Source: Sphingomonas alpina (lineage in GTDB: Bacteria; Pseudomonadota; Alphaproteobacteria; Sphingomonadales; Sphingomonadaceae). Taken from it: a stretch of DNA of 64,000 nucleotides. This document shows, in pieces, positions 1 to 7,623 of the stretch (positions are counted from its first letter, which is position 1; each line of letters starts with the position of its first letter). The stretch lies in the NCBI RefSeq assembly GCF_014490665.1, contig NZ_CP061038.1, positions 2,790,001 through 2,854,000 of the forward strand, in the 5' to 3' direction. The notes beneath the pieces were generated by a model. That model was not told the DNA's origin, ran no database searches, and worked only from the letters and a program-made list of their open reading frames with translations. Both the position numbers and the translations under genes were made by a program.

Positions 1-1
1 C

Positions 2-763
2 CGTATCGGCGAGGCGCTCGACTTCATGGAAGCGTGCGGGATCAGCCCGGAGACCGTGCCGCAGCTGAGCCAGACGCAATTCTATACCAGCCATGAAGCG
101 CTGCTACTGCGCTACGAACAGGCGCTGACGCGGCAGGATTCGCTCACCGGCGACTGGTACGACACCAGCGCACACATGCTGTGGATCGGCGATCGCACCC
201 GCTTCGAGGGCAGCGCTCATGTCGAATATCTGCGCGGCATCGGCAATCCGATCGGCATGAAGTGCGGGCCCACCCTCGAGCCTGACGCGCTGTTGCGCCT
301 GCTCGACACGCTCAATCCGGCGCGCATCCCCGGCCGCATGACGCTGATCACGCGCTACGGCCATGACAAGATCGAGGCCGGCCTGCCCAAGCTGGTCCGC
401 GCAGTGCTGCGCGAAGGCCATCCGGTGGTGTGGAGCTGCGATCCGATGCACGGCAATGTGATCAAGGCCGCCAATGGCTACAAGACCCGACCGTTCGAGC
501 GTATCCTTGCCGAGGTACGCGGCTTCTTTGCCGTACATCGCGCAGAGGGCTCGATCGCCGGCGGCATCCATGCTGAAATGACCGGCCAGAACGTCACCGA
601 ATGCACCGGCGGCGCGGTCGATGTGACGGAACAGTCGCTGGCCGATCGCTATCACACGCATTGCGACCCGCGGCTCAACGCCGGACAGAGCCTGGAGCTT
701 GCCTTTCTGCTGGCCGAAATGCTCAATGTCGAAATGGCGGAGCGGCGGCGAGCAGCCGCCTGA
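2..763 (+). CDS. Class II 3-deoxy-7-phosphoheptulonate synthase, C-terminal part (5' end outside window)
   Basis: This is the first enzyme of the shikimate pathway, joining phosphoenolpyruvate and erythrose 4-phosphate in the cytoplasm. The frame is already open at base 2, so the true start lies upstream; about 253 residues are visible, roughly the last half of a protein that is usually near 455 residues. Class II (plant/mycobacterial type) motifs are clear: [20 protein letters not shown], then [13 protein letters not shown], and near the C-terminus [18 protein letters not shown]. The C-terminus is complete. The next gene is on the same strand after 43 bases but is functionally unrelated. Confidence 0.95.
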   Translation, partial: RIGEALDFMEACGISPETVPQLSQTQFYTSHEALLLRYEQALTRQDSLTGDWYDTSAHMLWIGDRTRFEGSAHVEYLRGIGNPIGMKCGPTLEPDALLRLLDTLNPARIPGRMTLITRYGHDKIEAGLPKLVRAVLREGHPVVWSCDPMHGNVIKAANGYKTRPFERILAEVRGFFAVHRAEGSIAGGIHAEMTGQNVTECTGGAVDVTEQSLADRYHTHCDPRLNAGQSLELAFLLAEMLNVEMAERRRAAA

Positions 764-806
764 GGCCAGGCAACCGACGGTCGGCTGGAACCGGGAGGAA
801 CGTTAT

Positions 807-1850
807 ATGAAGGTTTTCGTCGCCGCATTGTTGACCTTTGGCGCGGCGACAGCCTGCTTGGCGCAATCGACACCAGCCCAGCCTGACCCTCGCTTCACCC
901 TCCCCAGCACCGTTTCGCCGGAAGCAGCGGCGGAGCTGAAAATGATTTTCGGGCTCTGGCGAGGGGGCAAGGCGGAGACCAGACCCAATAGCCCGGCGGA
1001 CTGGAAAGCGTCCTACGACCGGCTCGAGACGATGATCGAACCGTTCGTCGCCGCAACCGTCAAGCCACTGAACATCACCGAAACCCCCGATCGTATCGGT
1101 GATATCCCGGTCCTCCGGTTGCGGCCGGCCAGCTATAAGGCGGGTACTGCGCCACTGATCTACGTCCACGGCGGCGGTTATGTCTCCTTCTCGGCAAAAT
1201 CGTCGCGGCTGACCGGCGCACTCCTTGCCGCCGCCGCCGGCCGCGAAGTGATCTCGATCGATTACACCGTTGCGCCGCAGGGCAATTGGCGAACCGCCAC
1301 CGATCAGGTGCTGGCCGTCTGGAAGGCGCTCATCGCCGCCGGCGCGAAGCCGGCAACGATCGGCATGTTCGGTGATTCAGCCGGTGGCGGCCTGGTCGCC
1401 GGATCGGTGCTGAAGATGCGCGATCAGGGGCTGCCGCTGCCTGGCGCACTGCTGCTTCTCTCGCCCTGGTCGGACATCACTGCCACCGGCGACACCTATA
1501 CCAGCCTGGCCGCCGCCGATCCGTCGCTCAACACCGAGTCGCTTTCCTGGAGCGCGGATGCCTATGCGGCACCGGCCGACCAGAAGAACCCCTATGTCTC
1601 GCCCGTCTATGGCGATTATTCGAAGGCCTTTCCGCCGACGTTGATCCAGGGCGGCACGCGCGAGATCTTCCTGAGCAATTTCGTGCGGCACTATCAGGCG
1701 ATCCGCTCGGGCGGCCATGAGGCGGTGCTCGATATTTACGAAGGCATGCCACACGTCTTCCAGACGCTCGCGTCGCATTCGCCGGAATCCCGTCTCGCAG
1801 TGGCGCGGGCCGCCGCATTTTTCGACGCGCATCTCGCTCGCGCAAGATAG
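807..1850 (+). CDS. Secreted alpha/beta hydrolase (HSL-family esterase)
   Basis: A 347-residue carboxylesterase/lipase-like enzyme. The start at 807 is chosen because GGGAGGA lies 7 bases upstream and the reading then begins with a signal peptide (MKVFVAALLTFGAATACLA). The oxyanion-hole motif HGGG is at residues 121-124 and the nucleophile motif GDSAGG at about 189-194 (Ser191), the pattern of the hormone-sensitive-lipase family. A likely catalytic His lies in MPHVF near residue 322. The cysteine near the signal cleavage site (TACLAQ) makes a lipoprotein possible but the context is a poor lipobox. The substrate cannot be read from the sequence; short acyl esters are the usual family substrates. 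Confidence 0.85.
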   Translation: MKVFVAALLTFGAATACLAQSTPAQPDPRFTLPSTVSPEAAAELKMIFGLWRGGKAETRPNSPADWKASYDRLETMIEPFVAATVKPLNITETPDRIGDIPVLRLRPASYKAGTAPLIYVHGGGYVSFSAKSSRLTGALLAAAAGREVISIDYTVAPQGNWRTATDQVLAVWKALIAAGAKPATIGMFGDSAGGGLVAGSVLKMRDQGLPLPGALLLLSPWSDITATGDTYTSLAAADPSLNTESLSWSADAYAAPADQKNPYVSPVYGDYSKAFPPTLIQGGTREIFLSNFVRHYQAIRSGGHEAVLDIYEGMPHVFQTLASHSPESRLAVARAAAFFDAHLARAR

Positions 1851-1865
1851 CGCCCGGCGGCCCTG

Positions 1866-2492
1866 TCAGTGAGATGGCAGGTAGAACCAGAACGTGCCGA
1901 CCATCACGGCCAATGCGCCAAGATAGTCCGCGACCAGCCGCACCATCGCGCCGATCCGCGTTCGCGGCCGGTATCCCAGGATCAGGTCGTGCAGCCGCAT
2001 GCTGAGATAGAGCAGCCCCAGGATCGCCAGCAACAGGCCGACCACGATCAGGTAGCGCCGCAGGCCGCTTGATCCTGCCAGAATATAGGGCACAAGCACG
2101 GCCGCCAAAAGCAGCGACGCAAGCAATGTCGCGACCCGCGCATGCCCCCTCCGCTCTGCCCAGAAGAGCAGCAACACTCCCGCCCCCACCCCGGCGACCA
2201 GCAGCAGCAATGCCGTGCCGGAAACCGCCGATCGCACCCCCATCGGCCCGATCATCATCATCGGCGCTACGCCGAACACGACAATCGCAAGATAGGCCGC
2301 GCGCCGCGCGGCGCTCATCTCCGTAAATTTGCTCGCGACCAAGCCGAACTGCGCGGGCCGGACAGGCCGGTCCCTGCCGCGAACGAGATCGTGCATCCAG
2401 CCTGCGTCCAGGACCAATGCGCAGGAAATTGTCATGGCCGCGATGCTGAGCACCAGATTCCACGGCGGCGGCAGGCTTGAAAAAAGGCTCAT
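1866..2492 (-). CDS. Hypothetical integral membrane protein
   Basis: A 208-residue protein that I do not assign to a family. It has four or five hydrophobic segments with short basic loops, including a stretch of alanine, leucine and valine followed by PYILAG, and it ends FWFYLPSH. The ATG at 2492 is used; a TTG ten codons upstream (2522) follows GGGAG very closely and is an alternative. It converges with the esterase gene, their stops lying 15 bases apart, so it is a separate transcription unit. No function can be given. Confidence 0.65.
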   Translation of the reverse strand: MSLFSSLPPPWNLVLSIAAMTISCALVLDAGWMHDLVRGRDRPVRPAQFGLVASKFTEMSAARRAAYLAIVVFGVAPMMMIGPMGVRSAVSGTALLLLVAGVGAGVLLLFWAERRGHARVATLLASLLLAAVLVPYILAGSSGLRRYLIVVGLLLAILGLLYLSMRLHDLILGYRPRTRIGAMVRLVADYLGALAVMVGTFWFYLPSH

Positions 2493-2586
2493 GGTTCGCG
2501 CGTACAGCGCAACGCAGCCCAAGTCTCCCGGATCGTCGGCGCGTTACACTGCGCTGGCGGCACGATGGCAAGGCCGTTTTCGACAC

Positions 2587-2653
2587 TGAGAAAGAGCGCG
2601 CCGGGTCAGGTCCGGCAAGACTGCGTGCCTGACCCTGTGTGATGGTTGAATCG
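2587..2653 (+). repeat. Composite repeat module A, copy 4
   Basis: This copy starts TGAGAAAGAGCG (2587-2598) and ends GGTTGAATCG (2644-2653). The same two end motifs bracket a variable GC-rich core at four other intergenic sites (7217-7295, 22176-22245, 32893-32972, 52657-52733). Here it is followed 45 bases later by a palindrome that also accompanies copy 5. The rest of the 2493-2854 gap has no convincing gene. Confidence 0.75.
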
Positions 2654-2698
2654 CTGCCGACGAAGCTATGAAAACGAGGCCGATGCGATGGACGGCGG

Positions 2699-2731
2699 GA
2701 GATATGTTACACCTGCGATGTAACATATCTC
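2699..2731. repeat. Perfect 13-bp inverted repeat, GAGATATGTTACA type
   Basis: GAGATATGTTACA (2699-2711) and TGTAACATATCTC (2719-2731) flank a 7-base spacer. A near-identical dyad lies at 22110-22142, also next to a module A copy. It could be a regulator-binding site, since TetR-type operators often have this form, or a structured end of a dispersed repeat. Confidence 0.8.
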
Positions 2732-2854
2732 ATCGCGCGTCTCAGGCCATTGCTTCGGCGAGCATAAAATAAGCCTTTTTATATCAGATACATGAATATC
2801 CGTCGGGTCGTTCCCGACAGGGGAGCTTAGGCCAGAAGAACGCTCGTCTCCGGC

Positions 2855-3727
2855 ATGGACGCCGCGCGCTCTTTTGTTATGACGCCGGTCATGACGTCTC
2901 CTTCTCCGCGCATCGTCGGTCTCTTCCGCTATCCGGTAAAAAGCCTGCGCGGCCATCCGCTCGATCGCGCGCCAGTCGAACCGCGCGGCATTGCCGGTGA
3001 CCGGCGCTGGATGGTGATCGACCACATTGGCCGCTTCCAGACACGGCGCGAAGCGCCGCATATGGCGCGGTTCGATGTCGCTCTCGACGGCGACGCGCTG
3101 ATCCTCACTCATCCCGATCTGGGCACGCATCGCGTCGAGCGGCCCGGCGATGACGCGGCAACGATCGAGACCAAGGTCTGGCGCGACACGATATCCGCAC
3201 GCCTCACGCCGCCCGACACTGCGGCGTTTCTTTCCGAGGCATTCGGCAAACCGGTACGCCTCGTCCATCAACCCGACATGTCCCTTCGGCCCGCCGATCC
3301 GCGCTACGCCCATGCCGACGACCATGTCAGCCTGGCCGACGGCTTTCCCTTCCTGGTCACCACCCATGCATCGCTCGAGGCGCTGAACGCTCAGCTGGCC
3401 GTGCCGGTCGGGATGGACCGGTTCCGGCCCAATATCGTCATCGCCGGCACCCAAGCCTGGGCGGAGGATCGCTGGCGCCGCATTCGCATCGGCGCCGTCA
3501 CGCTGCGCATCGCCAAGCCCTGTACGCGCTGCGTCATCACCACGCAGCACCCGCTGACCGGCGAACAGGAGCAGGGGAACGACCCGTTGAGCACGCTCCG
3601 CGCGATGGGACGGATGGCGAAGGGCGGCATCGTCTTCGGGCAGAACGCCATTGCCGATGCGCCGGGCGAGATCGCGGTTGGGGATGCGGTGGAGGTGCTG
3701 GAAGAGGGCGAAAGCAATCTGGGATGA
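2855..3727 (+). CDS. MOSC domain-containing protein (YcbX-like)
   Basis: A 290-residue protein with the two-part architecture of the YcbX family: an N-terminal MOSC beta-barrel domain (YPVKSLRG at about residues 26-33, then GDRRWMV) and a C-terminal MOSC domain with RFRPNIVI and the conserved cysteine region KPCTRCVITT. The family binds molybdenum cofactor and takes part in reductive detoxification of N-hydroxylated compounds in E. coli; here the role is inferred. Two in-frame ATGs at 2879 and 2891 are also possible starts because no strong ribosome site is seen before 2855. No ferredoxin domain is fused at the C-terminus. Confidence 0.85.
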   Translation: MDAARSFVMTPVMTSPSPRIVGLFRYPVKSLRGHPLDRAPVEPRGIAGDRRWMVIDHIGRFQTRREAPHMARFDVALDGDALILTHPDLGTHRVERPGDDAATIETKVWRDTISARLTPPDTAAFLSEAFGKPVRLVHQPDMSLRPADPRYAHADDHVSLADGFPFLVTTHASLEALNAQLAVPVGMDRFRPNIVIAGTQAWAEDRWRRIRIGAVTLRIAKPCTRCVITTQHPLTGEQEQGNDPLSTLRAMGRMAKGGIVFGQNAIADAPGEIAVGDAVEVLEEGESNLG

Positions 3728-3749
3728 CGCGGACTGCCGGTTCGGCCGA

Positions 3750-4163
3750 TCAGGGCCGACACCGAATGATTTCGCCGTCTTCCTTGATGAATTCCGCCGG
3801 GGTCTTGTCCAGAAGTTCAAGCACCGCTTCCGACGGACGGCACAGCTTCGTTCCTTTCGGCGTCACGACGACAGGCCGGTTCACCAGGACGGGATGTTCG
3901 ATCATCGCGTCGATGATCGCCGCATCGGATACCGATAAATCGAGCAAGCCCAGCGCCACGGCGGGTGTCCCCTTTTCGCGCAGCACATCTCGCGGCGCCG
4001 CGTCCATTGCAGCGAACAGCCCTTCAAGCTGCAGGCGCGTCCAGCCCATATTACGGTAGTCGATGACCGTGGGCGCGTAGCCGGCGGCTTCGATCATCGC
4101 CAGCGTGTTGCGCGACGTGCCGCAATCGGGGTTGTGATAGATGGTAATGGGGAAATCGGTCAT
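3750..4163 (-). CDS. arsC: Arsenate reductase, glutaredoxin-coupled ArsC
   Basis: A 137-residue enzyme reducing arsenate to arsenite with glutaredoxin/glutathione. The start of the family is clear, with YHNPDCGTSRNTL containing catalytic Cys14, and a downstream KLCRPSEAVLELL segment matches the E. coli R773 ArsC fold. It is the last gene of the operon. Its ATG overlaps the acr3 stop as ATGA (4160-4163), which fixes the start and points to translational coupling. The arsenite it makes would be the substrate of the neighbouring Acr3 exporter. Confidence 0.93.
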   Translation of the reverse strand: MTDFPITIYHNPDCGTSRNTLAMIEAAGYAPTVIDYRNMGWTRLQLEGLFAAMDAAPRDVLREKGTPAVALGLLDLSVSDAAIIDAMIEHPVLVNRPVVVTPKGTKLCRPSEAVLELLDKTPAEFIKEDGEIIRCRP

Positions 4164-5251
4164 GGCCTGGCTCGTGTTGCGATAGTAGACCGGGCGACGG
4201 CGTTGCCCCGTTCGTACCAGCCCCTGGAGCGGTTCACGATCGCGACCACCGACAGCATGACCGGTACCTCGATCAGGACGCCGACCACCGTTGCCAATGC
4301 CGCGCCGGATTGAAGGCCGAACAAACCGATCGCTGCCGCGACCGCCAGCTCGAAGAAATTGCTGGCGCCGATCAGCGCCGATGGTCCTGCGACGCAATGT
4401 GCCTCACCCACGGCGCGGTTCAGGACATAGGCCAGCCCGGCGTTGAAATAGACCTGGATCAGGATGGGAACGGCCAGCAATGCGATGATCAGCGGTTGCG
4501 CGACAATCTGTTCGCCCTGAAATCCGAACAGCAGGACCAAAGTCGCCAGCAACGCGACCAGCGATACCGGTCCCAGCCGCGACAACAGCCGATCGAGCGC
4601 ACCCTGCCCGCCCTGCGCCATGACCGCCCGTCGCAGGATCTGGGCAACGATGACCGGCACGATGATGTACAACGCGACCGACAACAGCAGCGTGTTCCAT
4701 GGCACGGTGATCGCCGCGACGCCCAGCAGCAGGCCGACCAGTGGCGCGAACAGGAACACCATCAGCACGTCGTTCAGCGCGACCTGACTCAGCGTGTAGG
4801 CCGGGTCGCCGTCGCACAGGTTCGACCATATAAAGACCATCGCGGTACAGGGCGCCGCCGCGAGCAGGATGAGCCCCGCAATATAGGACGACGTCTGTCC
4901 CGCCGGCAGCAGCGGCGCGAACAGCCATCCGATGAAAATCGTCCCCAGCAACGCCATCGAAAAGGGCTTCACCGCCCAATTGACGAACAATGTGACGCCC
5001 ATGCCTCGCCAATGCCGGCGTACGGCACCAAGCGCGCCGAAGTCGATTTTCAGCAGCATGGGAATAATCATCAACCAGACCAGCACGGCGACCGGCATGT
5101 TGACGCTCGCAATCTCCGCTGCCCCGACCGCCGCAAACAAGGCGGGCAGCAAATGCCCGGCCGTGATGCCGACGACGATACACAACAGAACCCAGAGCGT
5201 AAGATAGCGTTCGAACATCGCCATCCCCGGCTTGACGGCATCCACCGTCAT
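4160..5251 (-). CDS. acr3: Arsenite efflux permease Acr3
   Basis: A 363-residue inner-membrane arsenite/H+ antiporter of the ACR3 (BART superfamily) type with about ten membrane segments. Diagnostic elements are AAAPCTAMVFIWSNL, with the conserved transport cysteine, and ALIGASNFFELAVA. The ATG at 5251 overlaps the arsR stop as ATGA, so it is preferred to a codon 21 bases further upstream. The ATGA overlap with arsC downstream shows a tightly coupled operon. Confidence 0.94.
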   Translation of the reverse strand: MTVDAVKPGMAMFERYLTLWVLLCIVVGITAGHLLPALFAAVGAAEIASVNMPVAVLVWLMIIPMLLKIDFGALGAVRRHWRGMGVTLFVNWAVKPFSMALLGTIFIGWLFAPLLPAGQTSSYIAGLILLAAAPCTAMVFIWSNLCDGDPAYTLSQVALNDVLMVFLFAPLVGLLLGVAAITVPWNTLLLSVALYIIVPVIVAQILRRAVMAQGGQGALDRLLSRLGPVSLVALLATLVLLFGFQGEQIVAQPLIIALLAVPILIQVYFNAGLAYVLNRAVGEAHCVAGPSALIGASNFFELAVAAAIGLFGLQSGAALATVVGVLIEVPVMLSVVAIVNRSRGWYERGNAVARSTIATRARP

Positions 5252-5595
5252 GCCTTCGCGCCCGCATCGCAACGCGCCGCCGGGTCGAACAGCGAGCCGC
5301 AGATTTCAGGACGACCGGCGCAGCAATCGGCGACCAGGAAACCGAGCAGGTCACGCATCCCGTCATAATTTGCGGAATAGATGACGGAACGGCCTTCGCG
5401 ACGCGAATGGACCAGCCCGGCATGACCGAGAATGGTCAGGTGCGTCGACAGAGTGTTCGGCAACACCCCGACTTCCCGCGCAATCTCACCCGCCGGCAGC
5501 CCCTCGGCGCCCGCCCGGACCAGCAGTCGAAACACGGCGAGCCGGTGCCCATGAGCAAGCGCGGAAAGGGCCTCGACGGCCAGGGGCAGCAGCAT
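5248..5595 (-). CDS. arsR: ArsR-family metalloid-responsive repressor
   Basis: A 115-residue winged-helix repressor of the ArsR/SmtB family (helix-turn-helix around AGEIAREVGVLPNTLSTHL, residues 35-53). It lacks the classic alpha-3 CVC site. Instead it has a C-terminal cysteine set: Cys91, Cys92 and Cys99 (CCAGRPEIC), plus Cys109. This resembles the C-terminal As(III) site described for the Acidithiobacillus ferrooxidans ArsR type. The ATG at 5595 overlaps the preceding stop by one base (TGATG); a GTG at 5604 is an alternative. It is unusual in being second in the operon, behind the ArsI-like gene. Confidence 0.92.
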   Translation of the reverse strand: MLLPLAVEALSALAHGHRLAVFRLLVRAGAEGLPAGEIAREVGVLPNTLSTHLTILGHAGLVHSRREGRSVIYSANYDGMRDLLGFLVADCCAGRPEICGSLFDPAARCDAGAKA

Positions 5596-6014
5596 CAGCA
5601 GCACCCCGCCTTGGGCGCCGCATCGGGAATGTCTTCGTCTTCGCCATAGGACGTCGCATCGCCCATGGTGAAAAAGGTTTCCCAGCGAACGCCGGCAGTA
5701 TCCGTGACCCAGCTCTTGTCGGACTTCGCATAGCAGCAGGTCGTCGCTTCCTGATCGAACGTCGTATTGCCCGCCGCCTTCAGGCGCGTGGCCAGCGCCG
5801 CCAGCTCATCGGCGCTATCGACCTGAATGCCCACATGATCGACGCCGGTGGCGCGGGCCCGCGCCGATATCGCAAGGTTCACGCGGGGATCTTCAAGCAT
5901 CCACTTCGCATAATCATCCTTCACGACGGACGGCGGCGCGTCGAACAAGGTGCTGTAGAATGCGACTGCCTGTTCGATGTCGGGAACGCTGACGTGCATA
6001 TGCAAACGCTTCAT
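5595..6014 (-). CDS. arsI: ArsI/CadI-type glyoxalase-fold dioxygenase (C-As lyase-like)
   Basis: A 139-residue vicinal-oxygen-chelate protein. ArsI enzymes cleave the carbon-arsenic bond of trivalent organoarsenicals using Fe(II). Seen here: metal-ligand candidates in LHMHVSV near the N-terminus, VDHVGIQV, and WETFF, plus the vicinal pair in CCYAKSDKSWV that binds the arsenical in ArsI. The protein ends AGCC. The start is well supported by AGGAGG (6024-6029) nine bases upstream of the ATG. It leads the ars operon. CadI-annotated homologues are the same family, so cadmium induction is possible. Confidence 0.88.
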   Translation of the reverse strand: MKRLHMHVSVPDIEQAVAFYSTLFDAPPSVVKDDYAKWMLEDPRVNLAISARARATGVDHVGIQVDSADELAALATRLKAAGNTTFDQEATTCCYAKSDKSWVTDTAGVRWETFFTMGDATSYGEDEDIPDAAPKAGCC

Positions 6015-6032
6015 GGTTCGAGCCTCCTGGTT

Positions 6033-6062
6033 TCGATATTTCGAATATTCTCGAATTATCGA
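6033..6062. promoter_or_regulatory. Palindromic candidate ArsR operator
   Basis: A 30-bp imperfect palindrome lies 18 bases upstream of the arsI start. The outer arms are TCGATA (6033-6038) and TATCGA (6057-6062); the inner arms are TTCGA (6040-6044) and TCGAA (6051-6055). It is AT-rich in a GC-rich background and sits where a repressor of the arsIR-acr3-arsC operon would bind. Assignment to ArsR is by position only. Confidence 0.6.
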
Positions 6063-6158
6063 TTCGGCAAGAGCTGTTTTTGGGCTCGCCGACAGCCCCG
6101 GCCTGCATTGTCCTTTGAACTGGCTCCCGAGATCACAACCGGGCTAGGCTAGGTGGAA

Positions 6159-7205
6159 ATGTCGCGCGCCCCATCCGCCCCCACCGTCTCCATCCTGATG
6201 CCGACCTATAACGCACCCGACTTCGCCCGCGCCGCGATCGACAGCGTGCTCGCCCAGACCTTCACAGATTTCGAGCTGATCGTCATCGACGATGCCTCGA
6301 CCGACGCCACCGCAAGCATGCTCGCCGGCATCGACGACCCCCGCCTCCGCATCCTGAAACCGGACTGCAACGAAGGTCCCGTCCTTGCCCGCAATCGCGG
6401 GTTCGCGGCGGCGCGGGGGCGCTATGTCGCAGCACTCGACCATGACGATCTGTGCCGGCCGGGCCGGCTCGCCGAGCAGGTCGCCTATCTCGATGCGCAC
6501 CCCGGCACCGTGCTGGTCGCCAGCAACGCCTCGATCCTCGAGCACGGCAGGGAACGCCCGCATCCCGGCCCGCGCACGTCCACGCCCGTGCTGCTCGACT
6601 GGCTGTTGCTGCTACGCAATCCGCTGGTCTGGTCATCAGTGATGATCCGCGCGGATGCGGCGCGCGCGCTCGATCCGTTCAACCGGCCCGACCGCTACGG
6701 CGCGGAGGATTTCGATTTCTACCACCGCATCCGCGCCCATGGCACGATCGCGCGGATCGATGCCGATTTGCTGGTCTATCGCGAGCATCCGGGCGGCGTG
6801 TCGAAGCGCTTTGCCGATCGCACCGACGCGACCGCCATTGCGGTGCTGTCCGAAGCTTATGCCCCACTCTTCGGAAACGAGGCGGCGGCGCGCGCCACCT
6901 CGATGGTCCGTCACTCCGCGCGTGCCGCGCCAGTCGACGATGCAGCGACGCTTGCCCTGCTCGGCGATACTCTCGACCGGCTTCACGCCCGTTTCCTGCG
7001 CGAGCACGCACCGCGTCGGTCCGATCGACGGCGCATCGCGTGGCACACCGCACGGCTCTGGTGGCGGCTTGCGGCGGAGGCACGGCGCGCGGGTGTGCCG
7101 TGGCGCACGGCAACGCAGAGCGCGCCGGGCTGCGCGCGACTGTCCGGCCTGGGTGCGCCGGCGCTTGCCCGCATCTGGCTCGGCACATTGCGCCGATGGA
7201 GCTAG
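6159..7205 (+). CDS. Family 2 glycosyltransferase
   Basis: A 348-residue GT-A fold enzyme that would transfer a sugar from a nucleotide donor during surface glycan assembly. The N-terminal domain carries SILMPTYNAPDFARAAIDSV, then ELIVIDDASTDAT and the metal-binding DHDD around residue 92. A later AEDFDFYHRI segment matches the acceptor-side motif of the family. ATG 6159 is used because AGGTGG overlaps the alternative GTG at 6153. It is followed by a repeat-rich gap and then a radical SAM gene and a second glycosyltransferase on the same strand. Confidence 0.9.
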   Translation: MSRAPSAPTVSILMPTYNAPDFARAAIDSVLAQTFTDFELIVIDDASTDATASMLAGIDDPRLRILKPDCNEGPVLARNRGFAAARGRYVAALDHDDLCRPGRLAEQVAYLDAHPGTVLVASNASILEHGRERPHPGPRTSTPVLLDWLLLLRNPLVWSSVMIRADAARALDPFNRPDRYGAEDFDFYHRIRAHGTIARIDADLLVYREHPGGVSKRFADRTDATAIAVLSEAYAPLFGNEAAARATSMVRHSARAAPVDDAATLALLGDTLDRLHARFLREHAPRRSDRRRIAWHTARLWWRLAAEARRAGVPWRTATQSAPGCARLSGLGAPALARIWLGTLRRWS

Positions 7206-7216
7206 GGCTTCCATAT

Positions 7217-7295
7217 CGATTCAACCCGGGCGCGACCCATGGCAGCGGGGCGGCGAACGGAGCACCATCGCGTATTCCGCCACGCTCTTTCTCAT
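7217..7295 (-). repeat. Composite repeat module A, copy 1
   Basis: Read on the minus strand it starts ATGAGAAAGAGCG (7295-7283) and ends GGTTGAATCG (7226-7217). It is directly joined to the CTGTTAT-type cluster at 7319-7487, in the opposite orientation to copies 2 and 3, which read on the plus strand. Confidence 0.75.
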
Positions 7296-7318
7296 GCTGA
7301 ATCAGACGATGAATTCGT

Positions 7319-7487
7319 CCGCTGTTATGGCGATAACAGGGGTGGCGCGACCCCTGTTATGTTGGATTTGACCGCTGTTATCCATAACAGCGGTAATCGA
7401 CCGCAACACATTGGAAAAACACCGATAAACCGGATGCACAATCCAACTTAACAGGGGTCGTTTCTTTTTTCCAAATAACAGCGGTGG
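7319..7487 (-). repeat. CTGTTAT inverted-unit cluster, copy 1
   Basis: Seven copies of CTGTTA(T) or its complement lie in 170 bases. Two families of flanking bases occur, CCGCTGTTAT/ATAACAGCGG and CCCCTGTTAT/ATAACAGGGG. ACCGCTGTTA (7371-7380) pairs with TAACAGCGGT a few bases later. The ACCCCTGTTATGTTGGATTT segment at 7350-7369 pairs over about 18 bases with AATCCAACTTAACAGGGGT (7440-7458). With module A copy 1 this fills the gap 7206-7623; no gene is seen there. Confidence 0.8.
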
Positions 7488-7623
7488 ATGACCGGCGCCG
7501 GCGGCATGCGGGCGGCGTTGTGCCCTCGCAAACCGACTCTCGATAGAATCGACCGGCCCCACGTTTTCTTAATGACTTGGCGGCACGATCCCGCACGCAA
7601 CCCATTACTTGCGAGATCTGTGC

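Noticed and set aside
2644..2653. GGTTGAATCG as a tRNA T-arm (tRNA fragment or att site)
   Set aside because: The T-loop pattern is GGTTCGAATCC-like; here the C after TT is missing and no acceptor or anticodon arm is found. The resemblance is probably chance.
2862..2884. A sixth copy of module A at CGCTCTTTTGTTATGAC
   Set aside because: It has the CGCTCTTT end only; there is no CGATTCAACC partner at the expected distance, and it lies in the start of the MOSC gene.
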